A DNA stretch of 64,000 nucleotides. It comes from Planctomycetota bacterium. Lineage in GTDB: Bacteria > Planctomycetota > Phycisphaerae > UBA1845 > UTPLA1. Within the stretch, counting starts at the first letter, position 1. Each line of letters starts with the position of its first letter. Positions 26,498-35,634 of this stretch are shown here, one piece after another. The position numbers were made by a program, and so were the translations under genes. The notes beneath the pieces were generated by a model. It was not told the DNA's origin, made no database searches, and was given only the letters and a program-made list of their open reading frames with translations. The stretch covers positions 1 through 64,000 of the forward strand of contig JACRIM010000052.1 of the NCBI GenBank assembly GCA_016235815.1, given 5' to 3'.

Positions 26498-27130
26498 TCA
26501 ACCGCGGCTCAGAAAGCGGGACTCCGTGCCCAGGAGTTCTCGCAGACGCGCTTTGGCCTTGTAACAGAGATTATGGACTGCACGTTCGGTGCGGTTCATG
26601 CCGGAGGCGGCTTCTTTGACCGTAAGTCCCTGCAAATACACGAGTGAAACGGCCTGCTGGAGATCTTCCGGCAGAAGGCTCAGTGCCGCGCGAACGGCTT
26701 CCATAGCCTCTCGTCCCGCAGCGCATCGGCTGGGGCTTTTCTCATCGCCGGCCATCAGGTCCAGCAGCACAACAACGGATTCGCCTACGCCCGGCGCGGC
26801 GGCATGAACCTGCATCTTGGCGCCGCCATGTTTGTCCGCCCCTCGCGTCTTGATGGCATCCCGCAACTTACGGAGGGCGATGGTGCGAACCCATCGGCCG
26901 AAGGAGTCCGCCCCGCGCGACTCAAAACCACCGATGTGGCGAAAGACCTCGGCGTAGGCCTCCTGAACGAGGTCGTCGGCGTCGATTCCGCCGCGCAGAT
27001 TCGAAGGGATGCGCCCGGCGACATAGTCACGGACATCGCGACGGTGCGTGGTCAAGAGCAACGTGAGGGCGACTTGGTCGCCTGCGATGGCGCGATGGAC
27101 GGCATCGGTTGTGGTATCCGAGGGGTCCAT
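26498..27130 (-). CDS. ECF-type sigma factor paired with the TPR kinase
   Basis: A 210-residue protein from the ATG at 27130; the frame continues upstream, but that part has no similarity to sigma factors. Region 2 contains GGIDADDLVQEAYAEVFRHI and FGRWVRTIALRKLRDAIK; region 4 contains LPEDLQQAVSLVYLQGLTVK and MNRTERAVHNLCYKAKARLR. It belongs with planctomycete ECF factors that lack an anti-sigma neighbour and are found beside Ser/Thr kinases, here the gene at 23311-26376. It is divergent from the secreted protein at 27411, with 280 bases between that must hold both promoters. Confidence 0.92.
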   Translation of the reverse strand: MDPSDTTTDAVHRAIAGDQVALTLLLTTHRRDVRDYVAGRIPSNLRGGIDADDLVQEAYAEVFRHIGGFESRGADSFGRWVRTIALRKLRDAIKTRGADKHGGAKMQVHAAAPGVGESVVVLLDLMAGDEKSPSRCAAGREAMEAVRAALSLLPEDLQQAVSLVYLQGLTVKEAASGMNRTERAVHNLCYKAKARLRELLGTESRFLSRG

Positions 27131-27410
27131 GGGCAGCGCACCTGTGTGTGAGAAAGGCCTGTCGCCGCTACAACTGCGACGGGAACACCGTCGGATTATA
27201 CCATACCGCTTTTCCCGCGAATTACCCACCGAATCCGTTTCCAGATAAGCACTTGTGGCAATCGGCGTCGCCCTTTGGAGTGGCAAATTGCAGGCATTGG
27301 AGCGCGCCAATGGGAAATTTCCTTTACCAAGTTGTGGGCGATGGTGGAAGCAACCCCAGGGTGGCGCTATCGAGCCTGTCCGAATCGAAATCTCCGTCCG
27401 GAGGAATCCC

Positions 27411-29147
27411 ATGCGTACCAGACTTTTCGTCGTCGCGTTATCGATTACCACGACGTGCGTCATGAATCATGCCGAGGCCGGCGGCGGATTGTCGTTTCAG
27501 ACGGTGGCCCTGTCCGGCCAAGCGGCGCCGGGGACAGGAGGTCGGATTTACTCCTTTTTCTATCCACCTTCGATTGGCAGTTCCGGCCGAGTCGTATTCC
27601 CGGGCTGGCTGACTGGCGCAACCTCCAACGACGAAGGACTCTGGTCCGGTCTTCCGGGGTCAATACAACTCGTGGCGCGGGAGGGGAGCGCTGCGCCGGG
27701 GACGACTGGTGTTTTTGGTCAAAACAGTTGGACTGCCCCGTCGTGCGTGAATTCAAATGGTACGGTGGCGTTTACGGCGAGCCTTACTGGTCCCGGGATA
27801 GACGGCACAAACAACACAGGAATATGGGTTGGACAGCCGGGGGCATTGGCCTTGGTGGCGCGAGCAGGCAACGCTGCCCCCGGAACCCCGGCGGGCGTCG
27901 TTTTTTCAGGCGGCATGCAAAACTGGCTGATGCTCAATGATCTGGGCCACATCGTGTTCCGCGCTAATCTCGTCGGCCCGGGTATTACCACCGCCAACGA
28001 CGCCGGAATATGGGCCGGCGCGCCCGGGGCTTTGCAGCTTGTTGCCCGCGAAGGAGATGTCGCCCCCGGGACTGGCGGCGTGTTCGATCTTTTCAACTAC
28101 CAATTTGAGGCATACCCCGTTCCTGTGATTAACGCGGCCGGAGACGTAGTCTTTTCGGGGCATCACACCGGCGGGCGCGGAATCTGGCGGTGGAGTGGCG
28201 GCGTACTCGAACTCGTTGCACGGACCAATACCAACGCGCCGGGAACATCTGCATTATTCGAATACCTCTTCGACCCGTGGATGAACGCGTCCGGCGAGTT
28301 GGTGTTCAAGGCATCCCTCATGGGCGAGGGCGTTGATTTCACCAACAACAACGGCATCTGGGCCGGCGTGCCCGGCGCGGTGGGACTCGTCGTTCGCAAA
28401 GGCAGTCCTGCTCCCGGGACCAGCGGTCTATTGTTCGTTCTGAACGCCGACAGCGTCGGACTCAATTCCATTGATGACGGTGGCTTTGTCACAATTCTGT
28501 CGTCAGTTGCTACCAGCGATTGGACCAGTACTCCCGGTCTCGGGATTTGGCGTTACGGAATCGAAGGGGGCGGCTCCGCATGGATGGTCTACAGTGATCC
28601 TGCGCCGGGCATGTCGGGCGTCATCATGGGAAACCCGAATACTTGCGGTCCACACCCGGCGTCGAGCATGCCATTTCCTTCGCAATTGACAGGGACGGGC
28701 GTGACCAACTCGAACGATGAATGTTACTGGCTGAAAGATGTGGGCAGTTCGCCGCGCCTGATCGTCAGGGAGAATGACCAGTTCGACATCGGCGGCGGCG
28801 TGATGCGGACGATCGGTACGATCACGACCTCACCTGGCGGCCACCGACAGTCGGGTTACAACGCAAACAGACAGATGGTCATCGGCCTGGGCTTCGCGGG
28901 TGGCTCGTCGGGCATCTTCGCGGCCAACGTTCCCGTGCCGGCGATGCTGGGCGACATGAACTGCGACGGAGCGGTCAATGGCCTGGACGTCGATGGCTTC
29001 GCGCTGGCGATCGTGGACCCCTTGAGTTACGCCTCCGAGTGGCCCAATTGCGACCTCCTCAACGGCAACATCAACCTAGACAGCGTGACGGACATCGCCG
29101 ACATCGAATTGTTCGTCATGTGTGTTATGAACGGCGGCTGCCCATAA
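27411..29147 (+). CDS. Secreted NxxG-type tandem-repeat protein with dockerin-like C-terminus
   Basis: A 578-residue protein; the ATG at 27411 follows GGAGG closely and opens a signal peptide (MRTRLFVVALSITTTCVMNH, cleavage near AEA-GG). The body has at least five repeats of about 65 residues built around NDEGLWSG-PG---LVAREG-APGT, the pattern of choice-of-anchor NxxGxxAF tandem-repeat proteins, which probably form a beta-propeller. The C-terminal 65 residues, GDMNCDGAVNGLDVDGF and INLDSVTDIADIELF, are two dockerin-like Asp/Asn loops common in planctomycete exoproteins. The role is unknown; surface display or an extracellular matrix is plausible. Confidence 0.85.
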   Translation: MRTRLFVVALSITTTCVMNHAEAGGGLSFQTVALSGQAAPGTGGRIYSFFYPPSIGSSGRVVFPGWLTGATSNDEGLWSGLPGSIQLVAREGSAAPGTTGVFGQNSWTAPSCVNSNGTVAFTASLTGPGIDGTNNTGIWVGQPGALALVARAGNAAPGTPAGVVFSGGMQNWLMLNDLGHIVFRANLVGPGITTANDAGIWAGAPGALQLVAREGDVAPGTGGVFDLFNYQFEAYPVPVINAAGDVVFSGHHTGGRGIWRWSGGVLELVARTNTNAPGTSALFEYLFDPWMNASGELVFKASLMGEGVDFTNNNGIWAGVPGAVGLVVRKGSPAPGTSGLLFVLNADSVGLNSIDDGGFVTILSSVATSDWTSTPGLGIWRYGIEGGGSAWMVYSDPAPGMSGVIMGNPNTCGPHPASSMPFPSQLTGTGVTNSNDECYWLKDVGSSPRLIVRENDQFDIGGGVMRTIGTITTSPGGHRQSGYNANRQMVIGLGFAGGSSGIFAANVPVPAMLGDMNCDGAVNGLDVDGFALAIVDPLSYASEWPNCDLLNGNINLDSVTDIADIELFVMCVMNGGCP

Positions 29148-29514
29148 GCGATTGACCGCCACGGGCTGAGCGCCGCTTTCCGAGTTTTGAGTGACCGTCA
29201 TGGGATCGCAGGCCGCGGTTCTCTCGCGACGGATCGTGCCGTTGCCGTCACGTCCGATGTGCAGGACGTGATTCAGACACTCGCGCCTGAATGAACCGGT
29301 TCACCCGGTGAATGCATTGGCCCCACGTTCGAGGGCCGGCGTTTGCACGCGAGTGTCTCCCGGGTCCGTAGGGGTCGAATTCGTGAAAATGTACAGCGGC
29401 CGATGGGCAGCGATTGCGGAATTTTCGAAGGTCGGACGACTCGACGCTCGAATCGGTTGTGCTCATCCACGATCACGCTGATCGGTTTCAGCTTGTCTCA
29501 AGGAAGCTGAAATG
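29148..29514. other. Convergent intergenic region with a hairpin
   Basis: No gene is seen between the stop of the repeat protein and the stop of the REC-HDOD gene. A perfect 9-base inverted repeat, TTTCAGCTT (29486-29494) and AAGCTGAAA (29504-29512), lies directly behind the minus-strand stop and is a likely terminator of that operon, although no T-run follows it. Nothing else stands out. Confidence 0.6.
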
Positions 29515-31287
29515 CTAATGGTGGGTCGCCATCTCCGCCTCGCGCGGTTTGTTCGCCTTGCCGGCGCGGATGACGGTTTCGACGAGGTTCCGATATCCGC
29601 AGGGGAACGAAACGCGTTCCATGTGCCGGCCGCTTGACCATTCCGCGGGTACGCTCAGCGACGGGTCGGCGGTGGCGACGATTGTTGCGACGGCCCGTGG
29701 GCAGACGGCGTCCAACTTTTTGAGTGCCGGCAGATACTTCGTAAAATCGAACTCTGATTGGGGAAAGAGCAATGCCACGCTCGGCCGTACCGCATCAAGC
29801 CAGCCGAGCTGATTGAAGAACAGCGAGAATGGATCGGCGGGGGAGTCGGGCCCGAGGACTGCAATGCGAGGCATGGCCGCGGCACTCTTTGTGAGTTCGG
29901 CCGCCATCGAATGACAGAACTGTTGACTGGACTGTGCCGCGTAGAACATTTCCATGTCCCGCGTTTTTTGCAAAGCCCCGGTGGCGATCCTTTCAATGGA
30001 GTCATTGTTCAGGCCCAACTCCGCTGAAAGTTCCTGGTACGGCAGCAGGCGTGCGTTGCCGCTGTTACCCGACACGAGTGCATGGGCCAGTCGATTGGCA
30101 AGGGCCACGGCCGAGATGCTCTTTGCGTCCTGTTTCACGCGTCTCAATGTCGCTACTGGCGACTCGTGAAGGGACGCCGCTTCGATGATCAAGGGCGGCA
30201 TGTTCCATTTGCCCAGGAGCGTCCGCGTGACATCGACGTGACTCACCTCAAACGTCTCCAATTCAGCAGTTTCCAAGTCCACGTCCTGCTCCACGGCCCT
30301 GGCGATGAGCGTTGCGTATTCCTTCGGGTAGATGGTGCCCAACACCATGCGCCCGACGTCGTGAAGCAAACCGGCCAGAAACAATTGATCCGCCTGCCTG
30401 ACGCCAGCCGCGTCACCAATCATTTCTGCCAACACGCCCGTGGCGAGCGAATGCTCCCAGAACCGCAGCGGGATGATTCCAGAGGACGTCGCCTGTTCAA
30501 AGTGATCGATTGCCAGGATGGCGATGACCGTATTGCGCACGGCCGTCGTGCCGATCCGCTGCGTCGCTTCCATCAAGTTCTTCGCGCCATGGCCGCGCTG
30601 ATAAAAGCTCGAATTGGCCACGCGGAGGACTCGCACCGTCAGCGCCTGATCCTGGCGCATCGCCGAGGCGATTTCGTCGATGGTGCTGGTGCTGCTTCGG
30701 GTGAGGGCGATCACATATTCCAGTACCGGTTTGACAGAACGCAGCTCGATCTCGTTTTCCAGGCGTTGAAGCACCTCCGACTTCGTCAGGCGGTGGGCCG
30801 GAGTTGGAGTCGGCGTCGGGGCGGTTGCAGGGCGCGACGCTGGGTTCGCCGGGACCGGCGCTGGTTGCGGTTCGGGTTCTGCTTTCAATGCCGTCGGTGG
30901 CTTGATCGCGGGAGGTTCGGCCCCGCCGATCAGCGACTGCACGCGGGTGATCAACTCCGCCGTTGAAAAGTTCGTCTTCAACAGGAACCCGGCGATCCCG
31001 CTCTGGCTCGCCTTCAAGACGACCTCACGCTCCGACATGGCCGTCAGCATGATTACTGGAATCGTGGCCGTCTCGGGCCGATGTCGCAATTCGTTCAGGC
31101 ACGTCAGGCCATCCATGACCGGCATGGCCACGTCAAGCAGGATGAGGTCCGGCTTTTGTGCCTGGGCAATCTGCAATGCCTCCTGTCCGTTCGCTGCCGT
31201 GAGCGTCTTGAACCCTTTCAGGCGAAGCGTTGCCGCGATCGGTTCTCGGAGGATCGCCATGTCGTCCACGACCAGAATTGTTTTCAT
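29515..31287 (-). CDS. Response regulator with REC and HDOD domains
   Basis: A 590-residue protein. The receiver domain (residues 1-120) keeps the acidic pocket (LVVDD), the phospho-acceptor Asp in LILLDVAMPVMDGL, and the Thr and Lys in MLTAMSE and LLKTNFS. A proline/alanine-rich linker (about 135-170) leads to an HDOD domain (about 175-400, with LLHDVGRMVLGTIYPKEYA and VANRLAHALVSGNSG). A C-terminal segment of about 180 residues has no clear family. HDOD regulators act in signalling and motility outputs without DNA binding. It overlaps the histidine kinase gene by four bases and is surely its partner. Confidence 0.92.
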   Translation of the reverse strand: MKTILVVDDMAILREPIAATLRLKGFKTLTAANGQEALQIAQAQKPDLILLDVAMPVMDGLTCLNELRHRPETATIPVIMLTAMSEREVVLKASQSGIAGFLLKTNFSTAELITRVQSLIGGAEPPAIKPPTALKAEPEPQPAPVPANPASRPATAPTPTPTPAHRLTKSEVLQRLENEIELRSVKPVLEYVIALTRSSTSTIDEIASAMRQDQALTVRVLRVANSSFYQRGHGAKNLMEATQRIGTTAVRNTVIAILAIDHFEQATSSGIIPLRFWEHSLATGVLAEMIGDAAGVRQADQLFLAGLLHDVGRMVLGTIYPKEYATLIARAVEQDVDLETAELETFEVSHVDVTRTLLGKWNMPPLIIEAASLHESPVATLRRVKQDAKSISAVALANRLAHALVSGNSGNARLLPYQELSAELGLNNDSIERIATGALQKTRDMEMFYAAQSSQQFCHSMAAELTKSAAAMPRIAVLGPDSPADPFSLFFNQLGWLDAVRPSVALLFPQSEFDFTKYLPALKKLDAVCPRAVATIVATADPSLSVPAEWSSGRHMERVSFPCGYRNLVETVIRAGKANKPREAEMATHH

Positions 31288-34200
31288 GATTTCACCTTGC
31301 TTATGATTATTGCAGCTTCGTCGATTGCGGCCGGTTTTTCGAGGTCGGCGCGGATACGCACCTGCACACGAGTCCCTTTCCCCGGGGCCGATTCGACGGA
31401 CACCAGTCCGCCGTGCGCGGCCACAATGCCACGGCAGATCGCCAGCCCCAGTCCGCTTCCCTTGACATGCGATTCGCCGACGACTCCGGAGTTCAGCGCA
31501 AAGGCTTCGCCCAAACGTGCCGACACGTCCGCCGACATGCCCTCTCCCGAATCGTGCACGGTGAACTCGATCCAGCGGCCGACCGCATCCGAGCTTTCGC
31601 GGGCGCCAAGCCGGATGGACCCTGTGGGCGTGTGCTTCCGCGCGTTTTCCAGCAGATTCACAAGAAGCCGTCGGATCGCCCCGGCGTCTCCGGTCATCGA
31701 TAGATCGTCGGGTTGAACGTCCTTTTCCAGCGAGACGCTTTTAGCATCGACCAATGGCTGGACGGTTTCCATCGCGCGGTCACATATCTCGCTGACCTCC
31801 GCCGGGGTCCACGTCCACTGGGCAAGACCGCTGTTCAGCCGGGAAACCTCGAGGAGGTCGTTCACGGTCTGGCTCATGCGGATCACTTCATCGTGGATAC
31901 CCTGGAGGAATGTGTCGAACTCGGCCGATTGGCGGCCGCTGTCGTCCAGGAGGAACTCCGACATCGCCCGGAGACCGGCCAGCGGCGTGCGCAGCTCGTG
32001 GCCGACAACGCCCAACAACTGCTCATGCGCTTTCAGAACGCCTCGCAGATTTTCGCGCTGCCGGAGGAGCTCGGCCGTGCGATCTCGCTGAAGACTTGCT
32101 GCCAGTACGTGCGAGACGGCCTGGATGAAGTTCATGTCGTTTCGCGTGAACGTCCGGTGTTGGGTTGAGTGCGCCCCCAGCACGCCAAATGGCGCTTCCC
32201 TGGTTCCCGCAATCACCACGCTCAGTCCGCTGACGACGTTGTGCTCGAGAAGCAGTGGCGAGCCGCTGAATCGCGTCTCCTTCTTCAACCGGTCGACGAC
32301 CACCGGTTCCCCGGCCAGGAGTGTGTAGCCTGCCTGTGAGTCGCAGCCGGCCCCCTCCGTCGCCTGTCCCACCAGCCCATCTCTCCACCCCACGCCGGCC
32401 CGCAGCAAGAACCGATCGCCACTGGGAAGCAATTCCAATACCTTGCACAGCTCGATCCCCAACGTGTCGGCGACCGACTCGACGACCCGCTGCATCACGG
32501 CCTGCTGATCGTGGCAACTCAGTGTGAACTGACCCAGCGCCGCCAGTACTTCTTGTTGATGAACGCGCGTCTCCAATTCCGTCTCGGCTCGCTTGTGTTG
32601 AATGTCGAGTGAGATGTGGTCTGCGATGGCATGGAGCGATTGAAGAATCGCCGCTGAGAATGGCTGCCGTGCGAACAAGGCCATGACTCCCACCAGATCG
32701 TCGCCGATCTGCAGCGGGAAGCCGGCAAAGGCGACCAAGCCCTCGCGCCTGGCCCATTCCTGTTCGCACACGCGCGGATCGCCGATCACCTGATTGGTCA
32801 CGTGCGGCTTGCGCTCGGCGGCGATTTCCCCGATCTTGCATGTGCCCACGGGTACACGGGCATCTCCGCCGTCGAAGTGGGTGTTCAGGCCGGTGCTGGC
32901 CTGCAAGCAAAGCATGTCATCGTACTCGTCGAGCGTCCAAATGCGGGCGGAGGCGACATCCAGATGATTAACAATGATATCCGTGCATCGCTGGAGTCCG
33001 TCGCGCAGCGAGCCTGGTTCGACGAGCGCAACGCCGATGGCGGCTGCAAACGAGGCCAGCGTCGCTCGCTCGGCCAACTGGTCCGCGGCCTTCTTGCGCT
33101 CCCGGACGTGCCCAAGCTGGATCCCCAGGTTTTGCATGACCGCCAGGTGATTCTCGTCGGACGCCACCTCGTTGGGGTGAAAGAACTCGAGCACGGCGAC
33201 GACTTGTCCGTTCTCCACGACGGGAAACCCGAACGCCGTCTTGATACTTAGTTTGGCACAGCACTGCGCACGTGGAAAGTTATTGTCCTTGAGAACGTTT
33301 GGAATCCAAACTGTTTGCCGCGATTGTAGAATGCGTCCCGGCATCCCAACGCCGGGTGCAAAGCGCGTCTGCTCGGTCACCTTGCGGAATTCGGCAAATG
33401 CATCGGGATCATCAAAGTGCCAGATGGGTGATGACACCAACTCACCGGTTCCATCGTTCGCCGGAAAATAGACATGACCCATAGGCCAGCCGCCGATGGC
33501 GCAGATCAGGTCGACGATTTGTTGCAGCGCATCGTTAAAATCCTGGACGTCGGATGCAATTTGCGCGCCGCGGTGCAACAGATCGGATTCGACCGCCCGT
33601 TGCTTGAGCAACCTTTCATGCTGCTTGCGAGCGGTGATGTCGCTGCGGATCGAAACGTATTTCTCGATCCGCCCGTCAGCGCCTTTGAAGGGAGCGATGA
33701 TGCTGTTCACCCAGTAATGCGAGCCATCTTTGGCCCGGTTGCAGACTTCGCCGTGCCATACACTTCCGCCCGCGACGATGCGCCGCATATCGGCCCAAAA
33801 ACTTCTGGGATGATGGCCTGAGTTGATGATCCTGTGGTTCTGCCCGATCAGCTCTTCGCGGGAATACCCACTGATTTTGCAAAACGCGTCGTTGACCTCG
33901 GTGATCCGCCCAAAGGCATCGGTGACCGAGACGATGGAATGTGCTGAGACTGTGCTTCGAAGGGCCTCCGACTCGCGCAGCGTGGATTCGGCTTCTTCCA
34001 CCGCCTCAAGCAACTGTTGGGTCCGCTCCTCGACCTCTTTCTCTGTTCGGCGAAACGAGAACTCCAGCCCGCTTTGGCGGACCGCGATCGCCATGATTTC
34101 GCGCACGCTGCGACGGCACGAGGCGATCAGAAACAGGTCCTCAAAAACGACCCAACCCGCATGTTCGATCCAACGCCACTGGCCGCCGCCGGCGACCCCA

Positions 34201-34694
34201 AACACCGAGATCGGCCACCAAATGCCGCGAAACATGTGATCCAGCGTAATGACCACTGTGGCGGTCGTGATCACCTTCCAATCGCGGTAGAACGATAGGA
34301 ACGCCAGCGACCCGAACACGTGGAAATGCGTCTCGATGCGACCGCCTGTCACGTGGATCAGGAGCGCCGACCAACCCATCTGTGCCACGGCAATGACGTG
34401 TCGGGTCCGCGTGGACCCGGATCGATATTGAGCGAGCCAGACTGGGTAGATGGTCAGCACCGCTCCCAGGGCCAATGAGCCCCACACGTGGATATGAACT
34501 GCGCGGTTCGTGCCGATCCAGGTGTAGGGAGAGATGAAAATTGTTGCAAAGATGCAACTGATCCATTGCAGCATCAGAAGGAAGGAGAAGATTCGATCCG
34601 TCGCGCTTCGCAGTTCGAGCAGATGCTCAATAAAGATAGCGTCCGCGCGGCTCGCCTCTTCGCCCGAAGTGCGTTGGCTCAATGCGGCCTGCAT
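31284..34694 (-). CDS. Large membrane sensor histidine kinase (PAS, GAF x3)
   Basis: A 1136-residue protein from the ATG at 34694, overlapping the RedB-like gene by 16 bases. The N-terminal membrane sensor (about 35-225, five or six helices) has conserved-looking histidines (RAVHIHVWGSLALG, GGRIETHFHVFGSLAFLSFY). A coiled coil, a PAS domain (about 280-400) and three GAF-like domains (about 410-900) follow. The kinase core is complete: H-box VGHELRTPLAGLRAM, N-box LVNLLENARKHTPTGS, then DSGEGMS and GSGLGLAICRGIVAAHGG. It should autophosphorylate and pass phosphate to the REC-HDOD protein. The signal may be redox, given its thiol-protein neighbour. Confidence 0.93.
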   Translation of the reverse strand: MQAALSQRTSGEEASRADAIFIEHLLELRSATDRIFSFLLMLQWISCIFATIFISPYTWIGTNRAVHIHVWGSLALGAVLTIYPVWLAQYRSGSTRTRHVIAVAQMGWSALLIHVTGGRIETHFHVFGSLAFLSFYRDWKVITTATVVITLDHMFRGIWWPISVFGVAGGGQWRWIEHAGWVVFEDLFLIASCRRSVREIMAIAVRQSGLEFSFRRTEKEVEERTQQLLEAVEEAESTLRESEALRSTVSAHSIVSVTDAFGRITEVNDAFCKISGYSREELIGQNHRIINSGHHPRSFWADMRRIVAGGSVWHGEVCNRAKDGSHYWVNSIIAPFKGADGRIEKYVSIRSDITARKQHERLLKQRAVESDLLHRGAQIASDVQDFNDALQQIVDLICAIGGWPMGHVYFPANDGTGELVSSPIWHFDDPDAFAEFRKVTEQTRFAPGVGMPGRILQSRQTVWIPNVLKDNNFPRAQCCAKLSIKTAFGFPVVENGQVVAVLEFFHPNEVASDENHLAVMQNLGIQLGHVRERKKAADQLAERATLASFAAAIGVALVEPGSLRDGLQRCTDIIVNHLDVASARIWTLDEYDDMLCLQASTGLNTHFDGGDARVPVGTCKIGEIAAERKPHVTNQVIGDPRVCEQEWARREGLVAFAGFPLQIGDDLVGVMALFARQPFSAAILQSLHAIADHISLDIQHKRAETELETRVHQQEVLAALGQFTLSCHDQQAVMQRVVESVADTLGIELCKVLELLPSGDRFLLRAGVGWRDGLVGQATEGAGCDSQAGYTLLAGEPVVVDRLKKETRFSGSPLLLEHNVVSGLSVVIAGTREAPFGVLGAHSTQHRTFTRNDMNFIQAVSHVLAASLQRDRTAELLRQRENLRGVLKAHEQLLGVVGHELRTPLAGLRAMSEFLLDDSGRQSAEFDTFLQGIHDEVIRMSQTVNDLLEVSRLNSGLAQWTWTPAEVSEICDRAMETVQPLVDAKSVSLEKDVQPDDLSMTGDAGAIRRLLVNLLENARKHTPTGSIRLGARESSDAVGRWIEFTVHDSGEGMSADVSARLGEAFALNSGVVGESHVKGSGLGLAICRGIVAAHGGLVSVESAPGKGTRVQVRIRADLEKPAAIDEAAIIISKVKS

Positions 34695-35308
34695 GAAGCG
34701 TCCTTCCCGGTGCAAGGCGAATTCGGATCGAAGATCGCACACCCGTAGGTCGGGGCTTGCGCGATTTCCGGAAGTAGGCCGCGGACCAACTGGCTGACCG
34801 CTTCGAAGCCGTCGCACGGCCCTTCGTGGCCGCGGCTTGGCGTCACTCCCCCGCTGAAGGCCCGTCTGCCTTTTTTGTCGAACACCAGCACATGCCCCGA
34901 TGTGCACACGCCGAACCGCCGGGCTTCCGCACCGTCACGGTCCATGAGCATCTGCGCGCCGGGCAAGGCTCCGGCCAGATCGACCAGTCCGGTTTTCGTC
35001 CACTGATCGCCCAGACCTGTTGGCTCAAACACAACGACTCGCACGTCCACGTGCTCCGGTGAGGGGGCCAAGGCGCGCTCAAGCTGCCTTATGCTTGCCC
35101 GTGTGCATGGGCACCTCGGATGCACGAATATCACCGCACAGAGGCGCCCTTCTTGACGTTGGATCGCCGAGCCTGCGGGCCACGAAGGCGAAACCAGCGT
35201 GTGGTGGCCGGGTGCATTTGCATACAACGCGAGCACACCAAAGCCTGCCGGCAGCAGGCAGACCCAGGCGGCAAAAACAATCCGTTCGCTCGGATGTACT
35301 TTCACCAA
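34679..35308 (-). CDS. RedB-like membrane-anchored thioredoxin-fold protein
   Basis: A 209-residue protein with one N-terminal membrane helix (about 8-29) and a thioredoxin-like domain whose active site is FVHPRCPCTRAS, a CxC motif, followed by CTSGHVLVFDKKGRRAFSGG and SRGHEGPC. This matches proteins annotated RedB. Two more cysteines lie near the end (YGCAIF, SPCTGKDASC). The reductase or sensor role is not established. It is the first gene of a three-gene overlapping operon with the kinase and the REC-HDOD regulator, which suggests it feeds a thiol or metal signal into them. Confidence 0.78.
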   Translation of the reverse strand: MVKVHPSERIVFAAWVCLLPAGFGVLALYANAPGHHTLVSPSWPAGSAIQRQEGRLCAVIFVHPRCPCTRASIRQLERALAPSPEHVDVRVVVFEPTGLGDQWTKTGLVDLAGALPGAQMLMDRDGAEARRFGVCTSGHVLVFDKKGRRAFSGGVTPSRGHEGPCDGFEAVSQLVRGLLPEIAQAPTYGCAIFDPNSPCTGKDASCRPH

Positions 35309-35634
35309 CCGTCACCACCCTTGAAGCCGCTACTGCCAAGAAAGGCGGCGCGAACCGCTGGAAGGGTCGACTCCAGCAGCTCGCGTGCCGCACTCCCGAC
35401 ATGCCGGATCGTGTTTGGCTGTGCAAAGTTCCTCTTCCGGCTACCTTGATATGTGTTTCGGATGTATTTGCGCACCAGTAAATAGGTAGTACTACGTGTA
35501 CGCAATAATGCGTCCGTGAAGAAACCGGGTAGTTGTACTTGGTTTTAAGAGTTGTACTGTGCTGGCGGGTCGTACCGTTAAACGTTATGGTGTCAATAAC
35601 AACTGCGATGGCCGATTGGATATGTGGAGTTTTG
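35309..35634. other. AT-richer regulatory region before the LuxR gene
   Basis: Divergent region between the RedB-like operon and the LuxR-type gene. It holds a perfect palindrome GTAGTACTAC (35486-35495) and two direct copies of AGTTGTACT (35531-35539 and 35550-35558). A weak sigma-70-like pair, TTGTAC-N16-TACTGT (35533-35560), overlaps these repeats. These may be operator sites for the downstream regulator. No gene is supported on either strand. Confidence 0.45.
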
